In this document: one piece after another, positions 47,029 to 56,173 of the stretch
Position numbering within the stretch: position 1 is the stretch's first letter
Layout of the letters: each line of letters opens with the position of its first letter
From: Thiomonas delicata
GTDB taxonomy: Bacteria > Pseudomonadota > Gammaproteobacteria > Burkholderiales > Burkholderiaceae_C
Direction: 5' to 3'
Assembly: GCF_900088825.1 (NCBI RefSeq)
Contig: NZ_LT592170.1
Span: 1,620,109 to 1,684,108 of the forward strand
DNA: 64,000 bases
Notes under the pieces: model-generated
Databases searched by the model: none
Told to the model about the DNA's origin: nothing
The model's input: the letters and a program-made list of their open reading frames with translations, nothing else
Made by a program: the position numbers and the translations under genes

Positions 47029-47840
47029 AGCTAGATTGCAGTGGCCCTGTGATTCGCGCTTATCGGTCGCAGCAGGCGAGTCAGCAACACGGCCTAGGAC
47101 TCGTTGAAATCCTGGTTGCCATGGCTATTGCGTTATTTCTGCTTGGCGGGCTTTTCACCATTTTCGAAACGACTCGGCAAACTTATAGCGCACAACAGGG
47201 GCTAGCCGGCCTGCAGGACAACGAGCGCCTGGCCATGACCCTGGTCAGCAGTGTCATCGAAAGCGCCGGGTACTACCCGACACCACAGCCTCCGACCGTG
47301 ATTCCCAACGCTGGAACCGCACTTCCCGCACAGAACGCGGCTTCCGCGCCGTTACCAGTGAATTTCGCGCCGGGACAAGCAATATTCGGAGGAACCGTCA
47401 ACGGTCAAGATGCTGTCATCGTGCGCTACGTCGCGGCGCCTGGCAGCAGTGTCATGAGTTGCTTGGGTGATACCAACCCGTCCGCGGCCACGTCCAACGT
47501 GACTTATCTCAATACCTATTCGATGAATGGCAACAACCTGCAATGCTCAACCAGCACCGCCGGCAACGGCGCCGCGAGTCAGACGCAAACCTTGGTCGGT
47601 AGCAATCTCGCGGGGACGCTCGAGGCCGACGGGGTGACGCAGATGCGTTTGCTGTATGGCCTCGACACCAATGGCGGGGGTTCGGCCAATCAGTACGTTA
47701 CCGCTGCCAGCGTGACGAATTGGATGAATGTCAAAAGCGTGAAATTGACCCTGACTTTCACCAACCCCTTGGCCGGTCAACCAGGGCAGCCTGCGACGGT
47801 TGATTTCACGCGCGTCATCGATATTTTGGGGCAGTTATGA
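47025..47840 (+). CDS. pilW: minor pilin PilW
   Basis: A 271-residue prepilin. The leader ends in QQHG and the mature protein starts LGLVEILVAMAIALFLLGGLF (Glu5), followed by QGLAGLQDNERLAMTLVSSVIESAGYYP, typical of PilW. It is the GspJ-like component of the minor pilin complex. Overlaps pilV and pilX by four bases each. Confidence 0.92.
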   Translation: MKLDCSGPVIRAYRSQQASQQHGLGLVEILVAMAIALFLLGGLFTIFETTRQTYSAQQGLAGLQDNERLAMTLVSSVIESAGYYPTPQPPTVIPNAGTALPAQNAASAPLPVNFAPGQAIFGGTVNGQDAVIVRYVAAPGSSVMSCLGDTNPSAATSNVTYLNTYSMNGNNLQCSTSTAGNGAASQTQTLVGSNLAGTLEADGVTQMRLLYGLDTNGGGSANQYVTAASVTNWMNVKSVKLTLTFTNPLAGQPGQPATVDFTRVIDILGQL

Positions 47841-48409
47841 AAAAACCACGAAGGATGCGCGTCTTGACCAGGGGCTTGGCGTTACGACAACGAATGGACG
47901 GATTCGTGTTGATTGCCAGCCTGCTGATCCTTGTCGTTCTCACCATCATCGCCGTGGCCATGTTTCGCAGCTTCGGGTTGCAAGAGCTGATGGCTAGAAA
48001 TCTACGGGAAAAAACGCGCGCACTTGAGGCGGCCAATAGTGCCCTGAGCTATGCGGAGTGGTGGCTGAATCAAAACAACGCGGGGACAGGGTCGAATTGC
48101 AGTGGAGCGCCTTCGCCGACAGGAGCCGCGAGGGTGTGCACCAATCAGCTGAACAATCCTAGCTTGCTCTCGAACTGGACCGTGGGATCTACCTATACCT
48201 TGCCATCGGCGACCGTGTCCAGCAGCGGAGGTGTGGGCACTTATTACGCAAGCCCCAAGTTTTACATCCAGTACCTCGGGCTTGATGCGACGAAAAACTC
48301 CACAATCTATCTCATCACGGCAATGGGGTATGGCGGAAATGAGAATGCCGTGGCCGTGGTGCAAAGCACCTATGCGTTTACAGCCATCAAGGATTTGACG
48401 GGCCCTTGA
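47837..48409 (+). CDS. pilX: minor pilin PilX
   Basis: A 190-residue protein starting with a basic leader (MKKPRRMRVLTRGLALRQRMDG) and then FVLIASLLILVVLTIIAVAMFRSFGLQELMARNLREK. The mature position 5 is Ala, not Glu, as in PilX/GspK-type components that cap the complex. EAANSALSYAEWWLNQNN follows the family pattern. Positioned between pilW and pilY1. Confidence 0.92.
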   Translation: MKKPRRMRVLTRGLALRQRMDGFVLIASLLILVVLTIIAVAMFRSFGLQELMARNLREKTRALEAANSALSYAEWWLNQNNAGTGSNCSGAPSPTGAARVCTNQLNNPSLLSNWTVGSTYTLPSATVSSSGGVGTYYASPKFYIQYLGLDATKNSTIYLITAMGYGGNENAVAVVQSTYAFTAIKDLTGP

Positions 48410-48477
48410 TGTCCAGGGCTTTCGCGATCGGCCTCATGTAGGTGAAACACAGACACAACATTGCAGGGGAATCCATC

Positions 48478-51400
48478 ATGGCTCGATCCAATTTCATTCG
48501 ACTCCGTGGCTATGCCCGACTGTCCTTGCTTGCCGTCGGATCCCTCATCATGACAGCTGCTGCATGGGCTGATGGAACGTCCGTCAGTTTTCAACCGGTC
48601 TCGCAGTGTTTTCGCGATGCCGGCGCGTCCGGCTGGACATATGGCGCAGCAGCGAGTCCCGGGACATCCTATACGGGTCAAAACTCTTCATTGACGGCAG
48701 CAACGGGTATCGATGCAGCGGGCCAAGGATGGTTGCGGCTGACCAACAATCAGAACAACCAAAAAGGTTCAGCTTATTACAACCTCCCTATCAATGTGAG
48801 CAGTCTCGGTATTCAGGTCGAATTCACTTATACGGCTTGGGGTGGCACTGGCGCAGACGGCATTAGCATGTATTTGTTTGATGGCGCCACCACCAAGTTT
48901 GTTCAAGGTGACTTTGGCGGTGCGCTTGGCTACTGCGCAGGTTACGGTAACTCACCCGGAGGTTTGAGCAATGCTGTGCTTGGCGTAGGGATCGATGATT
49001 ATGGTAATTTTGAGAATGGGTATGATCGCTGTCAGAATTATGGCGAGCCGCAGGGGCATAGCACAGGTTATTACACAGCTTTAGGCATGCGAGGTCCTGG
49101 AAATGGCAGTGCGGGGTACAAGTGGCTCGCGGACGTTAATCAGAAAAATGTACCAGGATCAATTGGAACGTTCTCAACGTTCTACACGCCTGCTGCCACG
49201 GTGCGTCCAACGGATGCGCAGTTCTACCGCCGCGTAAGGCTGAATATCTCACCAGCCGACCCCAAAAATCCACAGAACGGTTATAAGGTCACCTTGTATT
49301 GGGCAACAACGCCGAATGGCGCCTTTACGCAAATGATGAGCGCGCCCTATCCACAAGGCAATACACCTCCCCAGACCGGCAACGGGGCCCCGCAATTCAC
49401 CATTCCTTCGTCTTGGACGCCATTGCCTCCGACCGTCAAATTTGGTTTTGCCGGCTCTACCGGGGGCGCGACGAATTATCACGAGGTGCGCGATGTTTAT
49501 TTCACGGAGGGTTTGCCTGATTTGAGCGTGAGTCAAACCGCACCTAGTGCGGTCGCGGCAGGTAGCAATATAACCTATGTCGTGACGGTAACGAATATTG
49601 GCTCAACACCGGCGAGTAACGTAACGTTCTCGGATGTATTGCCGAATGCCTTGACCAATGTGCGTTGGTCTTGTACAGCAAGCGCCGGATCAAGTTGTCC
49701 TGCTCCAGCGAGCGCAGGGACAATCTCCGGTCAAAACTTTAGTGTGGGCGGCATCGATTTGGCTCTGGTGGGGAACGTGACGTTTACGATCCAGGGGCAA
49801 GTGCCAGTTGGCACCTCGAGTTCATTGATTAACTCGGCGAGTGTGGTCGAGCCTTCTGGATTTAATGATGCCTATTTAAACAATAACAATTCTGTTCTGA
49901 CAACATCCATCGACTCGAACCCCAGCACTGCAAATTTAAATCTTTCGCAAGTGCCGCAAACGCTTAATTCGATTGGCGTGAACGCAGTCAAAGGTGCTGT
50001 TGTGCAAACCTCAACCCAGATTTACCTTGGCCAGTATCATCCAGCAAACTGGTGGGGTCAGTTGCTGGCTTATCCCTTGGGGGCCAACACAAGCGGCCAA
50101 TTGGCTGCCGGCGCAATCCCGAACTGGGACGCGTCCTGCATTTTGACCGGTCCTCCATGCCCGATCGCGGTCAGTTCGCCACCGACCGGTGCACAGACCA
50201 GCCGCACGATGCTGACATGGAATGGAACCCAGGGGGTGGCGTTTGCCTATACCAGCCTGTCGAGCGCGCAGCAAACGGCACTGAACAATGATCCTGTGCT
50301 GAGTGGCACGACATCGACGGGGACTGACGTCGTGAACTATCTGCGCGGAACCCGTAGCAAAGAACAAAGCGCCGGAGGGCCGTTCCGCACCCGCACCGGC
50401 GTGCTGGGGGATATTGTCGATTCAAGTCCCGTGTGGGTTGGCCCTCCCAGCCTGAGTTATCCAACAGCATGGGGTGATGCAATTTACGCTGGGTTAACAC
50501 CCGCGGAAAATGCAGCAAGCGATACTTATGGCTCCTACAAAACGAACAATGCCATGCGCCAGCATGTTGTGTATGCGGGGAGTAACGATGGCTTCGTCCA
50601 TGGATTCGGGGCTGGGAATTTTACGTCCAGCGGCACCTTCAACGCTGCGACGAACAAGGGCCAAGAGTTGCTTGCTTATATGCCAAGTACTGTTCTCAGC
50701 CAGATTGCCAGCAATTCGTCTGGAGCCTCGATCGGTAGTAATTTTAATTTCACAGATCCGGGCTATACGCACCGTTACTTCGTGGATGCGACACCAGGAG
50801 CTGGGGATCTTTACTACAATGGGGCTTGGCATACTTGGTTGGTAGGAGGGCTAGGCGGCGGTGGTCAAGGTTTGTATGCTCTAGATATCACAAACCCAGC
50901 CAATTTCACGCAGAGCAATGCTTCCTCGCTGGTTGTCAAGGAAATCAATCTGAGTAATATAGCCTGCGCCAACAACTCGAATTGCAAGAACGATTTAGGA
51001 TACACATACGGAACACCCATTATCCGACGCATGCACAGTGGTGACTGGGCAGTCATTTTTGGTAACGGCTACAACAGCAGCACAGGAACTGCGGCAATTT
51101 TCATTGCCACAATCAAGAGTGGCGGTGCAGGAACAAATGCGGGTGGTCAGACATGGACCATTTATGAATTGGATACTGGTGCAGGCCCGATCTCCGATCC
51201 CACGGGGCAGCATCGAGCCAATGGTATCAATTACATCTCATCCGCGGATATGGACGGGGATCACATCATCGATTACCTCTATGCGGGTGATTTGTATGGA
51301 AATTTGTGGCGTTTCGATGTGACGAGCTGTAATCCGCCCGGAATCGCAAGCGCCGGATGCGCAGGTGCCTGGGCGGTTTCAAAATTTGGCGGCAGCTCCT

Positions 51401-52227
51401 CGACGGCCCTATTTTCGGCTGTAAATGCCACGGGGAGTCCGCAACCTATCACGACGCAAGTCCAGATCTTATCCGTACCTTCGCCTGTGGGGCAACCGCG
51501 CATCGAAGTCATGTTCGGTACTGGCAAGAATATTGAGACAGCTGATCAGTTGCCTAATAATTCGCCCACTGGTGTACAGAGTATCTACGGCATCTGGGAC
51601 TGGGACATGGCCAACTGGAACGCACTATCTCAAGCCCAGTACGCCTCGTTGACTGGTATGCAAAGCATTGGCCGAAGCGTGATGCAGCAACAGACGGTCT
51701 TGGGTTCGTATAATGCAAGTGGCCAGGCTTTCGCAGGGGTGGGCACGGGATTTCGTACGCTGAGCACGGATGCGGTGTGCTGGAAAAATACGTCATCTTG
51801 TCCTTCTAATAATAATAAGTATGGTTTTTACCTTGACTTGCCGGGAGCTGGAGAAGGTGTTATTTATAACCCGACGCTTGCGTTTGGAACCTTTGTTGTC
51901 AACAGCACGATTCCTTCCCCGAATTCTCAAGGACTGAGTTGCTATGCGCCGTCGCCGCCCGGCGGCTGGACCATGGCAATCAATCCATTGAACGGGGGCG
52001 CTTTGCCCAATTCCTTCTTTGCTGACAGTACGGGCAATTTCGTCACGATCGGCGGGCAGATCGTGAGTGGCGTCTACCTCAACGCGGTTGGATCCCCAAG
52101 TTTCGTCACCTTTGGAAGCAAACCCTACATGATCAACCAGGACAACAGCGGGAATCCGAACGTCCAACAGGTGAATCCTGCGCCCAATGGTGCAGGCCAA
52201 CGCCGGACATGGACTGAACTACGCTAA
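48478..52227 (+). CDS. pilY1: PilY1-type pilus tip protein with lectin-like and DUF11-like N-terminus
   Basis: A 1249-residue secreted protein with a signal peptide to about residue 31 (TAAAWA). Residues about 33-345 look like an L-type-lectin beta sandwich (GWLRLTNNQNNQKGSAYYN, GIQVEFTYTAWGGTGADGISMYLFDG, VLGVGIDDYGNFENG). Residues 346-477 fit a DUF11 repeat (LSVSQTAPSAVAAGSNITYVV). The C-terminal PilY1 propeller (about 487-1249) contains the calcium loop D924-x-D926-x-D928-x3-D932 before YLYAGDLYGNLWRFD. Usual PilY1 proteins have a von Willebrand A domain at the N-terminus; none is seen. ATG 48478 has AGGGGA upstream; a GTG at 48442 is an alternative. Confidence 0.92.
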   Translation: MARSNFIRLRGYARLSLLAVGSLIMTAAAWADGTSVSFQPVSQCFRDAGASGWTYGAAASPGTSYTGQNSSLTAATGIDAAGQGWLRLTNNQNNQKGSAYYNLPINVSSLGIQVEFTYTAWGGTGADGISMYLFDGATTKFVQGDFGGALGYCAGYGNSPGGLSNAVLGVGIDDYGNFENGYDRCQNYGEPQGHSTGYYTALGMRGPGNGSAGYKWLADVNQKNVPGSIGTFSTFYTPAATVRPTDAQFYRRVRLNISPADPKNPQNGYKVTLYWATTPNGAFTQMMSAPYPQGNTPPQTGNGAPQFTIPSSWTPLPPTVKFGFAGSTGGATNYHEVRDVYFTEGLPDLSVSQTAPSAVAAGSNITYVVTVTNIGSTPASNVTFSDVLPNALTNVRWSCTASAGSSCPAPASAGTISGQNFSVGGIDLALVGNVTFTIQGQVPVGTSSSLINSASVVEPSGFNDAYLNNNNSVLTTSIDSNPSTANLNLSQVPQTLNSIGVNAVKGAVVQTSTQIYLGQYHPANWWGQLLAYPLGANTSGQLAAGAIPNWDASCILTGPPCPIAVSSPPTGAQTSRTMLTWNGTQGVAFAYTSLSSAQQTALNNDPVLSGTTSTGTDVVNYLRGTRSKEQSAGGPFRTRTGVLGDIVDSSPVWVGPPSLSYPTAWGDAIYAGLTPAENAASDTYGSYKTNNAMRQHVVYAGSNDGFVHGFGAGNFTSSGTFNAATNKGQELLAYMPSTVLSQIASNSSGASIGSNFNFTDPGYTHRYFVDATPGAGDLYYNGAWHTWLVGGLGGGGQGLYALDITNPANFTQSNASSLVVKEINLSNIACANNSNCKNDLGYTYGTPIIRRMHSGDWAVIFGNGYNSSTGTAAIFIATIKSGGAGTNAGGQTWTIYELDTGAGPISDPTGQHRANGINYISSADMDGDHIIDYLYAGDLYGNLWRFDVTSCNPPGIASAGCAGAWAVSKFGGSSSTALFSAVNATGSPQPITTQVQILSVPSPVGQPRIEVMFGTGKNIETADQLPNNSPTGVQSIYGIWDWDMANWNALSQAQYASLTGMQSIGRSVMQQQTVLGSYNASGQAFAGVGTGFRTLSTDAVCWKNTSSCPSNNNKYGFYLDLPGAGEGVIYNPTLAFGTFVVNSTIPSPNSQGLSCYAPSPPGGWTMAINPLNGGALPNSFFADSTGNFVTIGGQIVSGVYLNAVGSPSFVTFGSKPYMINQDNSGNPNVQQVNPAPNGAGQRRTWTELR

Positions 52228-52233
52228 AAGCAC

Positions 52234-52671
52234 ATGATGGGCAATCAAGATCGATACAAGGGGTTCACGCTCATCGAACTGATGATCGTGGTCGTCATCG
52301 TGGCGGTGTTGGCCGCCATCGCCTTGCCGGCCTACAATGACGCGGTGCGCAAGTCGCGTCGCACCGCGGCCAAGACGGCGGTGCTGGACATGGCCAGCCG
52401 CGAGGAGAAGTTCTACACGACCAACAACGCGTACACGTCCACCGCCAGCGACATGGGCTATGCCGCGTTGCCGGCGGCGATTCCCGATGCGTCGACTAAT
52501 TACTACCAACTCAGCGTGGCGACGGACAACACCACCAACCCGCCGACCTTCACGGCCACGGCCACCGCGCAGGGGGATCAGACCAAGGACGGCTGCGGCA
52601 ATTTCGCGGTGAATTCTCTTGGTGTGAAATCCGTCAGCGGCGGGACGTTGACCGTGGCCGATTGCTGGTAA
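52234..52671 (+). CDS. pilE: minor type IV pilin PilE
   Basis: A 145-residue prepilin: MMGNQDRYKG leader, then FTLIELMIVVVIVAVLAAIALPAYNDAVRKSRRTAAKTAVLDMASREEKF, the ComP/PilE pattern. Two Cys (DGCGNF and VADCW) form the C-terminal disulfide loop. It closes the operon, six bases after pilY1, as in Pseudomonas. It is visibly more GC-rich than pilY1. The double Met leaves a one-codon start ambiguity. Confidence 0.93.
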   Translation: MMGNQDRYKGFTLIELMIVVVIVAVLAAIALPAYNDAVRKSRRTAAKTAVLDMASREEKFYTTNNAYTSTASDMGYAALPAAIPDASTNYYQLSVATDNTTNPPTFTATATAQGDQTKDGCGNFAVNSLGVKSVSGGTLTVADCW

Positions 52672-52748
52672 CGAGGGGTGCGTCCGGCGGCATGTTGGCC
52701 TGGCTTTGATCTGCCGCGCGGGCATCGCCGGCGATTACACTGCCGGCC

Positions 52749-53390
52749 ATGCAAACCCAAGGTTCTGAGAACAAGATCGTCATCCTGATTTCGGGCCAGG
52801 GCTCGAATATGCAGGCCATCGTGCATGCCTGCGAGCGCGAGCATTGGCCGGCGCGCGTCGCCGCGGTGGTGAGCAACCGGCCCGATGCGGCGGGGCTCGC
52901 CTACGCCGCGGGCCACGGCATCGCCACCGCGGTGGTCGACCATACCGCCTATTCCTGCCGCGAGGACTTCGACGCGGCGCTGGCGGCCCGCATCGATCAA
53001 TACAGTCCCGGCGCCATCGTCCTCGCCGGTTTCATGCGCGTGCTCACGCCCGCCTTTGTGCAACGCTATGCCGGGCGCCTGATCAATATCCATCCCTCGC
53101 TGCTGCCTGCTTTTCCGGGGCTGCGCACGCACCAGCGCGCGCTCGACGCCGGCGTGAAATGGCATGGCGCCACGGCGCATCTGGTGACGAACGATCTCGA
53201 TCACGGTCCCATCGTCGCCCAGGCCGTGGTGCCGGTGCACGATGACGACACCGAGGCCATGCTCGCCGAGCGCGTGCTGGAGCAGGAGCATCGCATCTAT
53301 CCGGCCGCCGTGCGCGCCCTGGTCGAGGGGCGCCTGCAAGTGCGTGGCTTGCGTGTGTTCGTGCGGCCCATGCAGGAGGTGTCGGCATGA
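52749..53390 (+). CDS. purN: phosphoribosylglycinamide formyltransferase
   Basis: A 213-residue GAR transformylase. VILISGQGSNMQAIV binds GAR phosphate, and the catalytic Asn-His-Asp set is in INIHPSLLPAFPGLRTHQRALDAGVKWHGATAHLVTNDLDHGPI. It uses 10-formyl-THF in purine synthesis. Its TGA overlaps the next ATG. Confidence 0.96.
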   Translation: MQTQGSENKIVILISGQGSNMQAIVHACEREHWPARVAAVVSNRPDAAGLAYAAGHGIATAVVDHTAYSCREDFDAALAARIDQYSPGAIVLAGFMRVLTPAFVQRYAGRLINIHPSLLPAFPGLRTHQRALDAGVKWHGATAHLVTNDLDHGPIVAQAVVPVHDDDTEAMLAERVLEQEHRIYPAAVRALVEGRLQVRGLRVFVRPMQEVSA

Positions 53391-54715
53391 AGCCGCGCGC
53401 CTTGGTCACGACGGCGCGCGAGCTGTTGCGCCAGGTCCTGCGCTTCGAACTGCCCGCCGATGTCGTCGTTTCGCGCTATTTCCGCGCTCACCCTCAACTC
53501 GGTCAGCGTGATCGGCACATCCTGGCCGAGAGCATTTATCAGGTCGTGCGCCATCTGCGCCTGTACCGCCATCTGGCCGAAACCGCCGGCGGCGCGCTGG
53601 ACCTGCATCTGCTGGCCCTGGGCTGGCAGGCCGACGCGCAGCAATTGCGCGAGGCATTTCCTGCGGAATTGCTGGACTGGCGCGAAAAGGTGTTGGCTTC
53701 GGACTTGTCGGGTCTGCCGGTCGGACTGCGCTACAGCTTGCCCGATTGGATGGCGCAGGCGCTGCAATCCCGCGGCGATCTCGGTGGCGGTGAGTTCGAG
53801 GCGCTGGCGGCAAGCCTGCTGCAATCCGCGCCGCTGGATTTGCGCGTGAATCTGCTCAAGACCACGCGCGACGCCGCGCGTGCCGAGTTGCTGGGCTTGG
53901 GCATCGAGGCCCAGCCCATGCAATATTCGCCGTGGGGTTTGCGTGTCGAGGGCAAGCCGGCGCTGAACCGATCCGAAGCGTTCATCGACGGCGCCATCGA
54001 GGTGCAGGACGAGGGCAGCCAACTGCTCGCCCTGCTGCTCGAACCCAGGCGCGGCGAGATGGTGGCCGACTTCTGCGCCGGCGCTGGCGGCAAGACGCTG
54101 GCGCTCGGCGCGATGATGCGCAACACCGGGCGCCTCTACGCCTTCGACGTGGCCGAGCACCGCCTGAGCAAGCTGCGCCCCCGGCTGGCGCGCAGCGGCT
54201 TGTCCAACGTCTATCCGGTCGTCATCAGCCATGAGCGTGACGATCGCGTGCAGCGCCTGGCCGGCAAGCTCGACCGCGTTCTGGTGGATGCCCCCTGTAC
54301 CGGCACCGGCACGCTGCGCCGCAATCCCGACCTGAAGTGGCGACTGGGTGAGGCCGACGTGCCCAAGCTGGCGGCGCAGCAAGCGTCCATCCTGAAGGCT
54401 GCGGCTGGCCTGCTCAAACCCGGCGGGCGGCTGGTGTACGCCACCTGCAGCATGTTTCCTGCGGAGAACCGGCAGGTGGTCGAGCAGTTCCTGCGCGAGC
54501 GGCCGGATTTTGCCTTGCAAAGCGCGGGCGAGATTCTGGCTCACCAGCAAATCACGATCGCCCAGGGGTCCGACGGCCACATGCTGGAGCTGTTTCCCCA
54601 CCGGCACAACACGGACGGGTTTTTTGCCGCCGTGATGCAAAGGTCCGCCGAAGCGCGTGCCGCGCGTCCAAGCGCCGCAATGCCTTCGAAAAAGTCGGAT
54701 ATCGGGGCTCCTTAA
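53387..54715 (+). CDS. RsmB-family 16S rRNA m5C methyltransferase
   Basis: A 442-residue SAM-dependent RNA methyltransferase. The N-terminal part resembles a NusB-like helical domain (RHILAESIYQVVRHLRLYRHL). The catalytic part has VADFCAGAGGKTLALGAMM (SAM site), VLVDAPCTGTGTLRRNPDLKWRL and LVYATCSMFPAENRQVV, giving the two catalytic Cys of m5C enzymes. RsmB modifies C967 of 16S rRNA, but related paralogs exist, so the exact target is not certain. Coupled to purN by ATGA. Confidence 0.88.
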   Translation: MKPRALVTTARELLRQVLRFELPADVVVSRYFRAHPQLGQRDRHILAESIYQVVRHLRLYRHLAETAGGALDLHLLALGWQADAQQLREAFPAELLDWREKVLASDLSGLPVGLRYSLPDWMAQALQSRGDLGGGEFEALAASLLQSAPLDLRVNLLKTTRDAARAELLGLGIEAQPMQYSPWGLRVEGKPALNRSEAFIDGAIEVQDEGSQLLALLLEPRRGEMVADFCAGAGGKTLALGAMMRNTGRLYAFDVAEHRLSKLRPRLARSGLSNVYPVVISHERDDRVQRLAGKLDRVLVDAPCTGTGTLRRNPDLKWRLGEADVPKLAAQQASILKAAAGLLKPGGRLVYATCSMFPAENRQVVEQFLRERPDFALQSAGEILAHQQITIAQGSDGHMLELFPHRHNTDGFFAAVMQRSAEARAARPSAAMPSKKSDIGAP

Positions 54716-54819
54716 AATGGGCTTGGTACTTTGGCGAGTCTTGCAACCCTGCAGACCACACAAGCGATGCTCGTGACCCCCCTGGGTTGGCGTTTTGAGT
54801 TGGACGGATTGAAAAAAAC

Positions 54820-56034
54820 ATGTTGGATGGTTTCCTGAGCTGGGCTGGGCATGGCTTGCTGCATGCCGGGGCCTGGCGGATCGTGCTTTACACCCTGGTG
54901 ACGACCCATATCACCATCGTTGCCGTGACAGTGTTCTTGCACCGCTCCCAAGCCCACCGCAGCCTCGATTTGCATCCGGCGGTGATGCATTTTTTCCGGT
55001 TCTGGCTCTGGCTCACCACGGGCATGGTGACCAAGGAATGGGTGGCCATCCACCGCAAGCACCATGCCAAGTGCGAAACCGTGGACGATCCGCACAGCCC
55101 CGTGACCAAGGGCATCTCCAACGTGCTGCTGCGCGGCTCCGAGCTGTACCGTGCCGAGTCGAAAAACCAGGAAACCCTGGCCAAGTTCGGCCACGGCACG
55201 CCGGACGACTGGCTGGAGCGCCATGTGTATTCGCGCCTGGCCTGGCAGGGCGTGGGGCTGGTGCTCATCGCCGACGTGCTGATGTTCGGCGCGATCGGCG
55301 CCACGGTGTGGGCGGTGCAGATGTTGTGGATCCCGGTCTGGGCGGCGGGGGTCATCAACGGCCTGGGCCACTGGTGGGGCTACCGCAACTACGCCAGTCG
55401 AGACACCAGTCACAACGTTCTTCCCTGGGGCCTGATCATCGGCGGCGAGGAATTGCACAACAACCACCACACCTATCCAACTTCGGCCAAGCTGTCGCTC
55501 AAGTGGTGGGAGTTCGACATCGGCTGGGCCTATATCCGCCTGCTGTCCTGGGTCGGCTTGGCCAAGCCCCGCAAGCTTCCGCCCAAGGCCAGGATCGGCG
55601 CGGTGCGCCCGAACGTGGACTTGGCCCTGCTGCAGACCGTGATTGCCAACCGCTACGACCTCATGGCCCGCTATGCGCGTGAACTCAAGCGCGCCCTGCA
55701 TGCCGAATTGCAGCGCACGGAGGCGAGCGCCAGGGCGCAAAGCGCGGCGCGCAGCGGTCAGCGCGCGGTGTTGCGCGCCGCGCGCCACCTGATCGCGCGT
55801 GAACGCGAAACCCTGGATGCGAGGTCGCGTGCCGTGGTGGATGCCGCGGCGCAGACCAGTCCCGCCATCGACAAACTGCTGCGCATGCGCGAAGACCTCA
55901 AGGCCGTCTGGGAGCAGTCGTCGGCTTCGGCCGAGCAGCTGCGCCAGCATCTGCAGGACTGGTGTCACCGCGCGGAGCAGAGCGGCATCGCGGCCTTGCA
56001 GGGACTCTCGCTGCGTTTACGCAGCTACGCCTGA
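54820..56034 (+). CDS. acyl-CoA desaturase-type fatty acid desaturase
   Basis: A 404-residue membrane di-iron enzyme. The three histidine boxes are HRSQAH (residues about 43-48), HRKHH (about 80-84) and HNNHH (about 214-218), as in stearoyl-CoA or acyl-lipid delta-9 desaturases. Hydrophobic helices flank them. The last about 120 residues form a soluble, charged helical tail (ARYARELKRALHAELQRTEASARAQ to the C-terminus), which is longer than the catalytic family needs. It should introduce a double bond in membrane acyl chains. Confidence 0.9.
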   Translation: MLDGFLSWAGHGLLHAGAWRIVLYTLVTTHITIVAVTVFLHRSQAHRSLDLHPAVMHFFRFWLWLTTGMVTKEWVAIHRKHHAKCETVDDPHSPVTKGISNVLLRGSELYRAESKNQETLAKFGHGTPDDWLERHVYSRLAWQGVGLVLIADVLMFGAIGATVWAVQMLWIPVWAAGVINGLGHWWGYRNYASRDTSHNVLPWGLIIGGEELHNNHHTYPTSAKLSLKWWEFDIGWAYIRLLSWVGLAKPRKLPPKARIGAVRPNVDLALLQTVIANRYDLMARYARELKRALHAELQRTEASARAQSAARSGQRAVLRAARHLIARERETLDARSRAVVDAAAQTSPAIDKLLRMREDLKAVWEQSSASAEQLRQHLQDWCHRAEQSGIAALQGLSLRLRSYA

Positions 56035-56124
56035 ATCCCGGGGGCGACGTCGCGGTTCCGGGCCTGCGCAAGCCCTGCGCGCCAGGTTTGCGAGCGGGAG
56101 GGCCAAACCGGTCTTGCACGCCAT

Positions 56125-56160
56125 CGACAAAAAAGCCGCTGCGAAGCGGCTTTTTTGTCG
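56125..56160. terminator. bidirectional intrinsic terminator
   Basis: A perfect 16-bp stem, CGACAAAAAAGCCGCT (56125-56140) and its complement at 56145-56160, with GCGA as loop and A6/T6 tracts on both sides. It serves the desaturase (plus) and bamC (minus). Confidence 0.93.
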
Positions 56161-56173
56161 GCGAAGCTGGAGA

